From an uncultured Collinsella sp. (GTDB taxonomy: Bacteria; Actinomycetota; Coriobacteriia; Coriobacteriales; Coriobacteriaceae): a DNA stretch of 64,000 nt. Below the pieces are notes generated by a model, which saw nothing but the letters and a program-made list of their open reading frames with translations, had not been told where the DNA came from and did not search any database. Both the position numbers and the translations under genes were made by a program. Position 1 is the first letter of the stretch. Each line of letters starts with the position of its first letter. This document shows, one piece after another, positions 11,541-20,581 of the stretch. Location: contig CAUBOH010000003.1 of NCBI GenBank assembly GCA_958437495.1, positions 75,692 through 139,691 of the forward strand. Reading direction: 5' to 3'.

Positions 11541-12418
11541 AGGGCGATCGCCGCCACATTGTTATTGAAGTTGTTGAGCGCGACGTTATCGTCGCCGTAA
11601 TGTCCGACCCATTGACACAGGTTTGTGTAGCAACCCCAAAGGTTGGCGAATTGTCGGTACCACTTTGACTGGGGAGGGAACGTCTGCCGGCCAAACTCGG
11701 CACGGATGACAAACATGTCATTGACCAGGCTATCGCATGGTCCGGTGTCGCCCGTGGCGTTATAGGTCGACACCACGCTATTGGCGCGGGCGACATAGCC
11801 ATCGAGCATGTTGTATTTGGTCACGAGCCAACTGTGGATACTCTCCTCCTCGGCAGCCGAGAGACCACCCGAGCCCGTGTCCCCGCCGGCATCGCCGTCC
11901 GTCGAGCCACCACTCGAAGACCCGCCGCCAGAAGCGGAGCCCGAACCGGTGCCAGAACCGGACCCGTCCGAGCCGCCGGGCTTACCCGCCTGCTGCGTAT
12001 CCTGCTCCTTCTGCTGCTCCGCTTTGTTAATGACAGAAGCCACGCTGTTATTGGAAAGCTTTGTAATGACCTTGGTGTTGGTGAGCACGACGGTCTTGCC
12101 GTTTGCCAGCTTGATCTCGTTGTCCGATGTTTCGGGACTGTCCGCATCGTCGCCACCGAACACAACATGCGAGATCACGCTCGCCCATGCATATCCGGTT
12201 GTCGTTCCCAGGTCGCTCTTGGCCTTGCGCCCTATATGCAACTCGCGCGCAGCATGCGCCTGCACCATGGACGGCACCGTCATGCCATAGGCCGAAACGC
12301 CGGCAATAACAAGCACCAGCGAGCACGACAGCAGCACGTACGCCCGAGGCGCCAGGCCCAGCCGGCGTCGCATGCGCACCACGGCGCCACGCTTTGTCTG
12401 AGTGCCTCCGGGTCGCAT
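11537..12418 (-). CDS. Single-pass membrane protein with Gly/Ser-rich linker, first gene of kinase operon
   Basis: 293 residues. A basic N-terminus, one membrane helix at about 26-46, an extracellular region of ~95 residues, a low-complexity Gly/Ser/Asp linker (about 155-190) and a C-terminal helical domain with two Cys (WGCYTNLCQW). I do not recognise a family. The ATG at 12418 is chosen because AGAGGAG lies just upstream; a further 39 in-frame codons have none. It overlaps the kinase start by four bases. An extracellular sensor or adaptor for the kinase is a reasonable but unproven reading. Confidence 0.6.
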   Translation of the reverse strand: MRPGGTQTKRGAVVRMRRRLGLAPRAYVLLSCSLVLVIAGVSAYGMTVPSMVQAHAARELHIGRKAKSDLGTTTGYAWASVISHVVFGGDDADSPETSDNEIKLANGKTVVLTNTKVITKLSNNSVASVINKAEQQKEQDTQQAGKPGGSDGSGSGTGSGSASGGGSSSGGSTDGDAGGDTGSGGLSAAEEESIHSWLVTKYNMLDGYVARANSVVSTYNATGDTGPCDSLVNDMFVIRAEFGRQTFPPQSKWYRQFANLWGCYTNLCQWVGHYGDDNVALNNFNNNVAAIAL

Positions 12419-12440
12419 GCGCTCTCCTCTAACAAAAACA

Positions 12441-12458
12441 CGCCGCTCAGGAGCGGCG
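12441..12458 (-). terminator. Intrinsic terminator / attenuator ahead of the kinase operon
   Basis: An 8-bp GC-rich stem (12441-12448 with 12451-12458) followed on the minus strand by TGTTTTTGTT. It lies 22 bases before the first gene of the FHA-kinase operon and about 200 bases after recR. It can end the dnaX-ybaB-recR transcript or act as an attenuator. A second hairpin (12572-12589, GTTTGTTG arms) lies upstream. Confidence 0.65.
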
Positions 12459-12661
12459 CATTCATTCATATCCATATGTGAGTGTATCAGCGAATCTAAA
12501 AGGTTGCGCAACGAATGAGCAAATACGGAGTACAAACGCCCCCATCCACGCGATAAGCGAAAGTAGAGCAGGTTTGTTGCACAACAAACAAGCGAACGCG
12601 TGCCTAATTATGAGTACCCCGTGCAGCAGAACGGCCGGCCATGCCGCGGAGCACCCGGCGG

Positions 12662-13258
12662 CTAAATCGTTCGACGGGCCTCGATAGCGCGCCCAAGCGT
12701 AAGCTCGTCGGCATACTCCAGGTCGCCGCCCACGGGCAGGCCGCTCGCCAGACGCGATACCTCAACGCCCAGCGGCTTGATAGTGCGAGCCAGGTAGCTC
12801 GCCGTGGTCTCGCCCTCAATATTGGGATTGGTGGCGATGATGACCTCGTGGATGTCCTCGCGGCCCAAGCGTGCCAGTAGCTCGCGAATGTGCAGCTGCT
12901 CGGGGCCAATCTTGTCCATGGGACTGATCACGCCGCCCAATACGTGGTAGAGACCGTGGTAGCTGCCCGTGCGCTCAATCGCCTGGACATCGCGCGGCTC
13001 GCCCACCACGCAAATGCGAGTGGTGTCGCGCATCGAATCCTGGCAGATGGAGCACTCGTCGGCTGTGGCGTAGTTAAAGCAACGGCTGCAAAAATGAACC
13101 TCCTGCTTAACCTCCAGGATGGCCTCGGCCAGGCGGCGCGCCTCCTCGGCGTCAGCCTCCAACAGGTAATAGGCGATGCGCTGAGCCGACTTGGGGCCAA
13201 TGCCCGGCAGGCGGCCCAGCTCATCGAGCAATTTTTGCAGACTATGGTTGGCACTCAT
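12662..13258 (-). CDS. recR: Recombination mediator protein RecR
   Basis: 198 residues, normal length. It works with RecO (and RecF) to load RecA on gapped DNA. Seen: N-terminal helix-hairpin-helix (LGRLPGIGPKSAQRIA), the zinc finger C-x2-C ... C-x2-C (CSRCFNY and CSICQD), the Toprim core ICVVGEP, and the terminal SRLASGLPVGGDLEYADE block. The ATG at 13258 lies 13 bases after the ybaB stop. The dnaX-ybaB-recR order is the classic bacterial cluster. Confidence 0.95.
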   Translation of the reverse strand: MSANHSLQKLLDELGRLPGIGPKSAQRIAYYLLEADAEEARRLAEAILEVKQEVHFCSRCFNYATADECSICQDSMRDTTRICVVGEPRDVQAIERTGSYHGLYHVLGGVISPMDKIGPEQLHIRELLARLGREDIHEVIIATNPNIEGETTASYLARTIKPLGVEVSRLASGLPVGGDLEYADELTLGRAIEARRTI

Positions 13259-13271
13259 ATATATGCGTGTC

Positions 13272-13592
13272 TTAGAACGGCATGCCCGGGATGTTGAGGC
13301 CACCGGTGATGGCGCCCATCTGCTTGTTGGCGAGCTCGTTGACGCCGCGAACGGCCTCGTTGACAGCAGCCATGACCATGTCCTGCAGCATATCGACGTC
13401 CTCGGGGTCGAGCGCATCGGGGTCGATGGTGAGGTTGACGAGCTCCATCTCGCCGTTGACGGTCACCTTGACCATGCCGCCGCCGGCAGAGGCGTCGACG
13501 GTCTGGGACTTGAGGTTCTCCTGCGCGGCGGCAAGCTGCTCCTGCATCTTGCGGGCCTGCTTCATCATCTGCTGCATGTTCATACCGGCCAT
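13272..13592 (-). CDS. ybaB: YbaB/EbfC family nucleoid-associated protein
   Basis: 106 residues. Small DNA-binding dimer found between dnaX and recR in most bacteria. Seen: Met/Gln-rich N-terminal helix (MMKQARKMQEQL), central VKVTVNGEMELVNLTIDP strand pair and the C-terminal GLNIPGMPF. AAAGGAG precedes the ATG at 13592. Confidence 0.93.
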   Translation of the reverse strand: MAGMNMQQMMKQARKMQEQLAAAQENLKSQTVDASAGGGMVKVTVNGEMELVNLTIDPDALDPEDVDMLQDMVMAAVNEAVRGVNELANKQMGAITGGLNIPGMPF

Positions 13593-13764
13593 GATGGCTC
13601 CTTTACGTGCGGCCGCACACCGAGCTGCAAGGGCAGCCGGAGCACGGCGGGACTTTCAAACGCAAAAATCGTACCACGGCACAAGGCCAGCGAGCGGGGC
13701 GGACACGCCACCTCAGTCGATATACATGTCCTCCCATACAAACCGCACGCAAAGATTATGCAAG

Positions 13765-13794
13765 GTCGAATTATGCAAGGTTGCATAATTCGAC
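13765..13794. repeat. AT-rich 13-bp palindrome between dnaX and ybaB
   Basis: A perfect stem (13765-13777 with 13782-13794) around AGGT. One arm is also directly repeated just upstream (ATTATGCAAGG at 13755). Its A+T content is unlike the neighbourhood. It could be an operator or an mRNA stem modulating expression of ybaB-recR. Confidence 0.5.
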
Positions 13795-13814
13795 GTATAT
13801 GCCCTTTCGCACGG

Positions 13815-16313
13815 TTACTCCACCGGTTTGAAGATGGTGGCCTGGCCAAAGACGTCGCGAATGAGGGCTTTGGCCTCATCCTCGGTCTGCGGGATGCTCG
13901 GGGCTGCGCCCTGGTGGCCGAAGGGACTGCCGGCGCCGGGGTTGGACTCCCAAGGAGCTGCGGGGGCGTCATCGCTTGCGGGAGCGGACGTCGCGACTGC
14001 GGGGGCCGAGGGAGCCGCAGCGGCGGGCTTGGGCGCAGGCGCCGCTGCCGGTACGTCGAACGGAGGAAGGTCGTCCCCGCTCGCATCGCCGGCGAAGCCG
14101 CCGACCATGACGTCGTCGTAGGGCACCTGCTCGGATTCCCAGGGCGCAGCCTGTGCAGACGGCTGAGCCTTGGGAGCGGACGAGCGCTCGGGCGCGCGGG
14201 GCGCGGGCTCGGTCGGGAGCTTGCCCGTGGCAGGAGCGCCGGCAGGGTTGTCGGAGCGCAGCCAGGGAGCCTTAGCCAGGTCGGACGACTTGGGCGCGGG
14301 TGTGGCAGCGGGCTTGGGCGAGGGGGTCGGAGCAGCCGGTTTGGGCGCAGCGGGTTCAGGCGCCGACGGAGTCGGTGCCGCCTTTGGCTGCGTCGCGCTG
14401 ACACTCGAGGATGCAGGGGCCGCCGAGGACACGGGTTGCGGGTCCGCAGATGCCGCAGCCCGTGCAGATGGAGAATGCTCCTCATGTTGAGGAGCCGGCG
14501 TGCCACCCCCATCCAGGACATAGTCGACGGTACGACGACCGAAGACCGCACTGACTGTCGGCAGAACTACCGACTGCGTATCGGCGCGTCCGAGCATCTT
14601 AATGGCAAAGGTCGAACCCGCAGGGAACGAAACCGTGAGCTTGGAGCCGTCGTCGGCCGTGGCGCGGGCGTTGAGCAAAAGCCCTGCGTAGGAGGCCTGA
14701 CGCGCCTTGACGCGCTCGACGACCTCGGCCCATTTGCGCTGGAGCTCGCCGGCATCCTCAACCGCAGGGGTCTCGGCGGCGCCGGCGGCAGCAACCTGGG
14801 CGGCGTTGTTGGGCTGGGACTGACGTGCCGGCACAGCGGCAGGCGCGGGAGTCGGGGCAGCAGCGGGCTGGGACTTCGGAACCGATGTAGGCTGAGACGC
14901 AGGAGCCGCGGTCTTGGGGGTCGGCGTGGGCGCAGGCTGGGCCGACGGAGCGGCAGCACCGCGGTCCCAGGGCATGCCGCCCTGGTGCGCGGACGTAGCA
15001 GCGGGAGCGGCAGATGCCACAGGGGCAGCAGCTCGAGCACCCGAGATCAGTGTCGGTTGTTGCGTCGCCGCAGGTGCAGCCGCGACAGCCGCAGGCGCAG
15101 CACCAGCAGCAGCTACGCTCGCCGGCACGGCGGCGTTAGCGACCATGGTCTCCAAGCGTGCCACACGCTCGGCCAAAGCCTCAATCGTCAAATCGGCCTC
15201 GGGACGCGTCAGGCGCGTGCAGGCAATCTCGAGCACCAGGCGCACGTCGCTCGCGCCTCTCATCTCCAGCGCGGCATCGTCGAGCACCGTCAGCACACGA
15301 GCCAAGCGGTCGGCAGGGCGCTCGCCAAAAGCAGCGGCCTCGGCAGCAAGCGCCTCGGCCTGCTCGGAGCCGCCCTCAAACAGCTCGGCGCGGGCGCCGG
15401 CAACGCAGGCCACGTACACATCGCGCACATGCGCCACCAGGTCGCGCGTCAGCTCAAGCAGGTCATTGCCCTCCTCGACCTGTGCGCGAATGAGCCCATA
15501 GAGCTCAGCAATATCACGCTCGGCAATAGCGCGGGCAAACTCGCTCAGAATCTGGTCCGAAACTTCGCCCAAAAGCGAGCGGGCATCGTCCGCATGCACG
15601 GCGCCGTTTCCGAAGACGCTCAGCTGCTCCAGCGTGGAGAGCGCGTCGCGCATGCCGCCCTTGGCATGGCGCGCCACGATGGCGAGCGCCTCGTCGTCGT
15701 AATCGAAGCCCTCCTGCTCGCACACGTAGGACAGGCGATGCTCGATATCCTCGTTACCGATGCGGTGGAAATCGAAGCGCTGGCAGCGCGAAAGGATGGT
15801 CTCCAGAATCTTTTGCGGATCGGTGGTGCACAGCACGAAGATCACGTGCGCCGGCGGCTCCTCGAGCGTCTTGAGCAGCGCGTTGAACGCCGCCGTCGTG
15901 AGCATGTGGACCTCGTCGATGATGTAGATCTTGTACTTGCCGCGCACCGGGGCAAAGTTGACGGAGTTGATGATCTCCTCGCGCACATTGTCCACGCCCG
16001 TGCGGCTTGCGGCGTCGAGCTCATAGACATCGGGGTGGTTGCCCTCGGCGATGAGCTCGCACTCCTCGCAGGTGCCGTCGGGCATGCAACCGCTCGCACC
16101 CTCGGCGCGCGCCGCCTCGGCATTGCGGCAGAGCAGTGCCTTGGCAAGAATGCGCGCCATGGTGGTCTTGCCCGTGCCGCGCGGTCCGCAGAACAGGTAG
16201 GCGTGGGACAGGCGCCCCTCGGTAATGGCGTGCTCGAGCGTCGAGACGATATGCTGCTGGCCCACCACGGAGTCGAAGGTGAGCGGGCGATACTTTCGGT
16301 ACAACGATTCCAT
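13815..16313 (-). CDS. dnaX: DNA polymerase III subunits gamma and tau
   Basis: 832 residues. Clamp-loader ATPase that opens the sliding clamp and organises the replisome. Seen: Walker A GPRGTGKT near residue 45, a zinc module (CMPDGTCEEC), Walker B IDEVHML, sensor SRCQRFDF. Residues ~360-800 are an Ala/Pro-rich tail broken by a structured block (LQRKWAEVVERVKARQ), i.e. a tau-like extension longer than usual. I start at the ATG at 16313 (MESLYRKYRP, the universal DnaX opening) with GGGGGAG upstream; the frame runs open far beyond. Divergent from the YcxB-like gene. Confidence 0.95.
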   Translation of the reverse strand: MESLYRKYRPLTFDSVVGQQHIVSTLEHAITEGRLSHAYLFCGPRGTGKTTMARILAKALLCRNAEAARAEGASGCMPDGTCEECELIAEGNHPDVYELDAASRTGVDNVREEIINSVNFAPVRGKYKIYIIDEVHMLTTAAFNALLKTLEEPPAHVIFVLCTTDPQKILETILSRCQRFDFHRIGNEDIEHRLSYVCEQEGFDYDDEALAIVARHAKGGMRDALSTLEQLSVFGNGAVHADDARSLLGEVSDQILSEFARAIAERDIAELYGLIRAQVEEGNDLLELTRDLVAHVRDVYVACVAGARAELFEGGSEQAEALAAEAAAFGERPADRLARVLTVLDDAALEMRGASDVRLVLEIACTRLTRPEADLTIEALAERVARLETMVANAAVPASVAAAGAAPAAVAAAPAATQQPTLISGARAAAPVASAAPAATSAHQGGMPWDRGAAAPSAQPAPTPTPKTAAPASQPTSVPKSQPAAAPTPAPAAVPARQSQPNNAAQVAAAGAAETPAVEDAGELQRKWAEVVERVKARQASYAGLLLNARATADDGSKLTVSFPAGSTFAIKMLGRADTQSVVLPTVSAVFGRRTVDYVLDGGGTPAPQHEEHSPSARAAASADPQPVSSAAPASSSVSATQPKAAPTPSAPEPAAPKPAAPTPSPKPAATPAPKSSDLAKAPWLRSDNPAGAPATGKLPTEPAPRAPERSSAPKAQPSAQAAPWESEQVPYDDVMVGGFAGDASGDDLPPFDVPAAAPAPKPAAAAPSAPAVATSAPASDDAPAAPWESNPGAGSPFGHQGAAPSIPQTEDEAKALIRDVFGQATIFKPVE

Positions 16314-16428
16314 GGGTGCTCCCCCGGGTATACTGAGTCTTGTTGCCGCGACGGCCATGCGGTCGCACGGCATACTGCACTCATAATAACCCGTACGGCA
16401 AGCCCGCCGCGATAGGAGTCCAAAGAGT

Positions 16429-17145
16429 ATGGCAGACGCAGAGAGCAACCTCGTCCCCTCCGAAGCAGCCGACCAGGTCGAGGTCGCGCTCGAGAAGCAG
16501 GCAGCAGCCGATGACGGCATCCTGTACCTCAACGAGTACCAGTACGAAAACGATCTGGTCACCGACTTCGCCCGCCTGGTCGCCTCGCCCAGGCGTCGCG
16601 GCTCGCTGTATGTCGCCGCGGCAATTGCCGCGCTCATCGGCATCGGCATGCTGGTGGCCGGCGGCAACTGGATCAAGTTTGGCGTCGTCCTGATCGTGTT
16701 CGGCGCCTTTTTGGCCTGGTGGAGCAAAAACCTGCACCACACGCTCGCCCGCGACTTTATCGATGCCGTCGAGGCCGACGAGTCCATGGGTGGACGCTAC
16801 CGCCGCGTCGCCGCCAACGAGGACGGCCTGATGGTCTGGGGCAAGAGCGGCAAGTCGCAGTTCTTCCCGTTTGAGAAGCTCGACCACGTGCTCGACGGCG
16901 AGCGCATCTTTGTGGCCATGTTCGCCGACCAGGGCGTGACGATCCCTAAGGACACCTTTGTTCGCGGCGACGCCGAGCAGTTTGGCGCCTTCCTTAAGGC
17001 GCGCATCAACAAAAAACTCCGCATCGAGACCAAGAAGAAGAAAATGAAGGCCGAGAAGGCTGCCGCCAAGGCCAAGCAGGAGAGCGAGCCCAAGAACGCA
17101 AAGGCCAAACAGCGCAAGCAGAAGAAGAACAAGAAGAAGCGCTAA
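16429..17145 (+). CDS. YcxB-like membrane protein with lysine-rich tail
   Basis: 238 residues. Acidic N-terminal ~55 residues, two adjacent membrane helices at about 64-105, then a soluble beta-rich domain (~110-190) whose EDGLMVWGKSGKSQFFPFEKL pattern resembles the YcxB/bPH-like group. The last ~40 residues are almost only Lys, Ala, Glu and Gln and may bind RNA, ribosomes or acidic lipid. Function unknown. AGGAG precedes the ATG. It stands alone between dnaX (divergent) and the kinase cluster. Confidence 0.6.
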   Translation: MADAESNLVPSEAADQVEVALEKQAAADDGILYLNEYQYENDLVTDFARLVASPRRRGSLYVAAAIAALIGIGMLVAGGNWIKFGVVLIVFGAFLAWWSKNLHHTLARDFIDAVEADESMGGRYRRVAANEDGLMVWGKSGKSQFFPFEKLDHVLDGERIFVAMFADQGVTIPKDTFVRGDAEQFGAFLKARINKKLRIETKKKKMKAEKAAAKAKQESEPKNAKAKQRKQKKNKKKR

Positions 17146-17297
17146 GGCCAAGTCAGACAGGCCACCTCATCCCCGTTATCCTCCCCATGCACCCGAGCGT
17201 GCTACACTAGCAGCATCTATGCCACCGCGAACGCCGGAACGGGCCGCGTCCCGTGCCCGCCGCTCGCAAACGAACTTTAAACGCACGAGGGTTGGCC

Positions 17298-19151
17298 ATG
17301 CCGCTTTTCTCGCAACATACCGCCCGGTTCTCGCCGGACGTTCCCTTGGAGGGCACCAGCTCTCGCGATCTGCTCAAGCGGTTCCAGCCGCTCGAGACGC
17401 TTGCGACCGGCGGTTTTGGCTCCATCGAGATCTGCCGCGACACACACCTGCGCCGTCGCGTCGCCATCAAGCGCATCCCCCTCACAGACGGCGCCGGCAT
17501 GCCCGCCAGCGACATCATGGACGTGCTGCGCGAGGCGCATACCGCCGCCATGCTTCAGCATCCCAATATCGTGCAGGTCATCGACTTTACGCACGACACC
17601 GCCTATGCCTACCTGGTCATGGAATACGTCGATGGCATGTCGCTCGCCGAGTTTTTGCATCGAGTCGACGGCCATTCGCTCACCTTTGACGAGGCGGCGG
17701 CCATTGCCGACGCGCTGGGCCAGGCGCTCACCTTCGCCCATAGCAATGGCGTGCTCCACCTGGACATCAAGCCTGCCAACGTGCTCATCGACCACTCGGG
17801 CAACGTTAAGCTCACCGACTTTGGCATGGCACGTCTGTCGTCTGCCGGCGGCTTTGGCGGCTCGCGCGGCGGCACCATCGGCTACATGCCACCCGAGCAG
17901 CTCGATATCGAGACCGGCACGGTCGACGAGCGCGCCGACGTCTTCGCCCTCGCCTGCGTCATTTACGAGAGCCTGTGCGGCAGCGCCCCCTTTATGGCGG
18001 CAACGCCCGCCGACTCGCTCGGCCGCATCATCGGCGGCGCCACCTATCCCAGCGAGTTGATACCGCACTTTCCCCCGGGAGCCGAAGCAGCGCTGATGAG
18101 CGCCCTCTCCCCCATGCCGCAAGACCGCCCCAACAGCATCGAGGCGTTTTGCGATCAGCTCCTTGCCAGCTTGGGCAGCGTGCGCGAGGGCCGTCGCAGC
18201 CTAGAGCAAATGGTGGGCGAGCTTTCGGATGACGAGCAGACGGCGGACGATATCGAATCGCTGCCCTACGAGGACGACGCGGTCGAGGTCGACCCCGCAC
18301 TTGGTTGGGCGGGCACGCGCTGGAGCCACGCGCGCAACTACACCATGCGCGCCATCTCGGCTCTCTCGTGTGGAGCCTTTAGCTTCTTGCTTATGCAGAC
18401 AGCCGGCGTCGCCGCGCTTCCCGGCTTGGTCGTCGCGGCCATCGCGATCGGTGCGGCAGCCGGCCTGGCCCCGCAGATCGGCTCGGCCATCTCGGCCGTG
18501 GGCTTTTTAGTGCTTATGGCCAACGCCACCATGCAGGCGCAGGGCATTCTGTCGATGCTGCCTGTCGCGGTTGTCTTTGCCGCCACCATGTCCGGCTGGT
18601 GGATCGCTTGGGGGCGCACCCAGGCTCCCGCGAGCGCGGCACTCACCTGCGCGCTTGCGCTTGGCTGCCTGACCGGTGACGCCTTCCTTGCCGCTGGAGC
18701 CGCCGCGAGCATCGCGGCATTTTGGCTCGGCCCGGCAAGTGCCGCGGCGGCCACGAGCATGGGCGCGCTCTTTGCCCGCCTTGCCGCAGCGGCCCTCTCT
18801 GCGGGAGGCGTACTGGGGCTCGGCAATGTCGCCGCAGCGCTGGGGGACGTGTTCCTCTGGGCCGCCATCGCACTGGTCGCGGCAACGGCGGCAGCAACAT
18901 CACTACTGCTCAATGCCCATGCCAAGCGCGCCGAACAAGGGTCGAACCTCGCCGCAATCGCGGCAATTGCCGTCACCGGCATCGGCTGCGCGGGCGCACT
19001 CTGTCTTGCACACCATATGGAAATTGCCGGCCTTACCGCCGCGGTCGTCGTCAAGGCAGCGGTTGCGGGAATCCTATCCTCTATAATCGTTGGGATATGC
19101 CTATATTTGCTCGGATACCAAAGAACCTATACGGAGAGTGATCTTTCGTGA
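17298..19151 (+). CDS. Hanks-type Ser/Thr kinase with polytopic membrane C-terminus (PknA-position)
   Basis: 617 residues. Glycine loop ATGGFGS (36-42), AIK Lys58, catalytic loop HLDIKPAN (H154-L155-D156), DFG 174-176, YMPPE. The Arg of the usual HRD is Leu, so it is a non-RD kinase and may not need activation-loop phosphorylation. After a cytosolic spacer there are eight or so hydrophobic segments (about residues 350-610), an unusual arrangement. I start at the ATG at 17298 (GAGGG upstream). Its stop overlaps the fhaA-like GTG by four bases, making it the first gene of the fha-pstP-rodA/pbpA-pknB cluster. Confidence 0.85.
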   Translation: MPLFSQHTARFSPDVPLEGTSSRDLLKRFQPLETLATGGFGSIEICRDTHLRRRVAIKRIPLTDGAGMPASDIMDVLREAHTAAMLQHPNIVQVIDFTHDTAYAYLVMEYVDGMSLAEFLHRVDGHSLTFDEAAAIADALGQALTFAHSNGVLHLDIKPANVLIDHSGNVKLTDFGMARLSSAGGFGGSRGGTIGYMPPEQLDIETGTVDERADVFALACVIYESLCGSAPFMAATPADSLGRIIGGATYPSELIPHFPPGAEAALMSALSPMPQDRPNSIEAFCDQLLASLGSVREGRRSLEQMVGELSDDEQTADDIESLPYEDDAVEVDPALGWAGTRWSHARNYTMRAISALSCGAFSFLLMQTAGVAALPGLVVAAIAIGAAAGLAPQIGSAISAVGFLVLMANATMQAQGILSMLPVAVVFAATMSGWWIAWGRTQAPASAALTCALALGCLTGDAFLAAGAAASIAAFWLGPASAAAATSMGALFARLAAAALSAGGVLGLGNVAAALGDVFLWAAIALVAATAAATSLLLNAHAKRAEQGSNLAAIAAIAVTGIGCAGALCLAHHMEIAGLTAAVVVKAAVAGILSSIIVGICLYLLGYQRTYTESDLS

Positions 19152-20158
19152 ACTTCCTGAACATCTTCGAGGACCACGTGGCCGGCATCTTCGGTGCCAC
19201 CCGTGCCCCGTTCTCCTTTAAGAAGCTTGCCAAGCAGGCCGCTCGCGACATGGAGGATCAGACTCTAGTGATCAACGGCGTCAACACCGCGCCGGCACTC
19301 TATACCATTCTGATCGCCGCCGATGACGATCCCATGCTCGCCCCGTTCTACCCCGAGCTTTCGCGCGAGGTCCGCGAGTTTGTGAAAGCGCAGGCCGAAA
19401 AGCGCCGCTATGTCTTTGTCGGTGAGCCCCTCGTTCGCTTTATGATCGACCCGCAGCTGCGCGCCGGCAAGTTCTCGGTCTTTGCCGAGAACGTCGATGC
19501 CCCCACGCTCGGCCGTCTGTACGAGGAAGAGCGTGCCTACCAGAATGGCCTGGGCCAGAATAACTCCGCCGCAAGCCGCGCCGCCAGCGCCCCCCGCGCC
19601 GGCAAACAGCAGTTTGCCGCTCCGCAGCAGCAACATCCCGCCGCCATGCCCCAGCAGTCGGCGCCTCGTCCCGCTGCACCCGACCCGCTCGCCGCGGCCG
19701 ATCCCTTTGCGCCCAACGTCCCCGATCCCGCCGCCGCACCCATTCCCGTACCGCAGACCGTCTCGCGTGACGCGCTCGCCGGCATGGGCGGAGCCGCCGC
19801 GACCGGTGCCGCCGTGGGCCTTGGTGCCGCGGCCGGCATTGCCGCCAATATGGCAAACCCCCGCGCCCCGCAGCGTCCACTCGCTCAGCTCGTCGACGTT
19901 GTAAGCGGTGAGAGCCACAGCATTACCTCCGCGCAGGTGACCATCGGTCGCGAGCGCTCGGTTTCGGACATCGCCCTGCGCGACCCCAACGTGTCGCGCC
20001 GCCACGCCCAGCTCACCTTTACCGGCTCGGACTGGTCGATCGAAGACCTCAACTCCACCAACGGCACGCTCGTCAACAACCGCCGCATCACGCGCTGCCC
20101 GCTGCGCAACGGCGACTTGCTGACGTTTGGCCTGAGCACCTTTGAATTTAGGGGATAG
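19148..20158 (+). CDS. fhaA: FhaA-like protein: DUF3662 plus FHA domain
   Basis: 336 residues. Residues 1-120 form the DUF3662 domain found at the start of actinobacterial FhaA. A long Ala/Pro/Gln linker (about 140-245) follows, then an FHA domain (VTIGRERS, NVSRRHAQL, DLNSTNGTLV). In mycobacteria FhaA binds phosphorylated partners that control peptidoglycan synthesis; the same role is inferred. GTG start at 19148, coupled to the kinase stop. Confidence 0.85.
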   Translation: MNFLNIFEDHVAGIFGATRAPFSFKKLAKQAARDMEDQTLVINGVNTAPALYTILIAADDDPMLAPFYPELSREVREFVKAQAEKRRYVFVGEPLVRFMIDPQLRAGKFSVFAENVDAPTLGRLYEEERAYQNGLGQNNSAASRAASAPRAGKQQFAAPQQQHPAAMPQQSAPRPAAPDPLAAADPFAPNVPDPAAAPIPVPQTVSRDALAGMGGAAATGAAVGLGAAAGIAANMANPRAPQRPLAQLVDVVSGESHSITSAQVTIGRERSVSDIALRDPNVSRRHAQLTFTGSDWSIEDLNSTNGTLVNNRRITRCPLRNGDLLTFGLSTFEFRG

Positions 20159-20164
20159 TCGCTT

Positions 20165-20581
20165 ATGAACATCGATATCGTCCTTTTTGCAGGCCGCATC
20201 GTCCTGGTCGCCCTGCTCTATATCTTCCTATTCGCCGTCATGAAGACCGGCGTGGGGCTCGTGCGCGGTCAGCGTCGCGACTCCGCCATCTGGACGATCG
20301 ATGTGGACAAGGGCCCGCGCGGCATCCGCGGCATCCACGTGGACATGCTCGGCCCCGTCATTGTCGGCCGTTCGCCGTCTTCGGACATCTGCATCAACGA
20401 ACCGTTTGTCTCGGCCTCGCATGCGCGCTTTTCGCTGCAGGGCCCGGCACTCATTATCGAAGACCTCAACTCGCTTAACGGCACGCTCGTCAACGGTCGT
20501 CAGCTCGTAGAGCCCGCGACGCTGCGCGAGGGCGACGAAGTCCAAATTGGCGACGTGGTCATGAAGGTGAACCGTCGATGA
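20165..20581 (+). CDS. fhaB: FhaB/FipA-like protein: membrane helix plus FHA domain
   Basis: 138 residues. N-terminal membrane helix (about 4-26), then a single FHA domain: GPVIVGRSPSSD, PFVSASHARF (Ser-x-x-His) and DLNSLNGTLVNGR. The size and place right before the PP2C phosphatase match actinobacterial FhaB, which links kinase signalling to septal wall synthesis. Its last bases overlap the pstP ATG by four. Confidence 0.87.
   Translation: MNIDIVLFAGRIVLVALLYIFLFAVMKTGVGLVRGQRRDSAIWTIDVDKGPRGIRGIHVDMLGPVIVGRSPSSDICINEPFVSASHARFSLQGPALIIEDLNSLNGTLVNGRQLVEPATLREGDEVQIGDVVMKVNRR

Noticed and set aside
13191..16415. 1074-codon plus-strand frame opposite dnaX, ybaB and recR
   Set aside because: It spans three well-identified genes on the other strand and is Arg/Gly/Ser low complexity.
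12419..16428. Search for the SRP RNA (ffs), often near dnaX
   Set aside because: The conserved GGAAGG-AGCA core was not found on either strand in the spacers.
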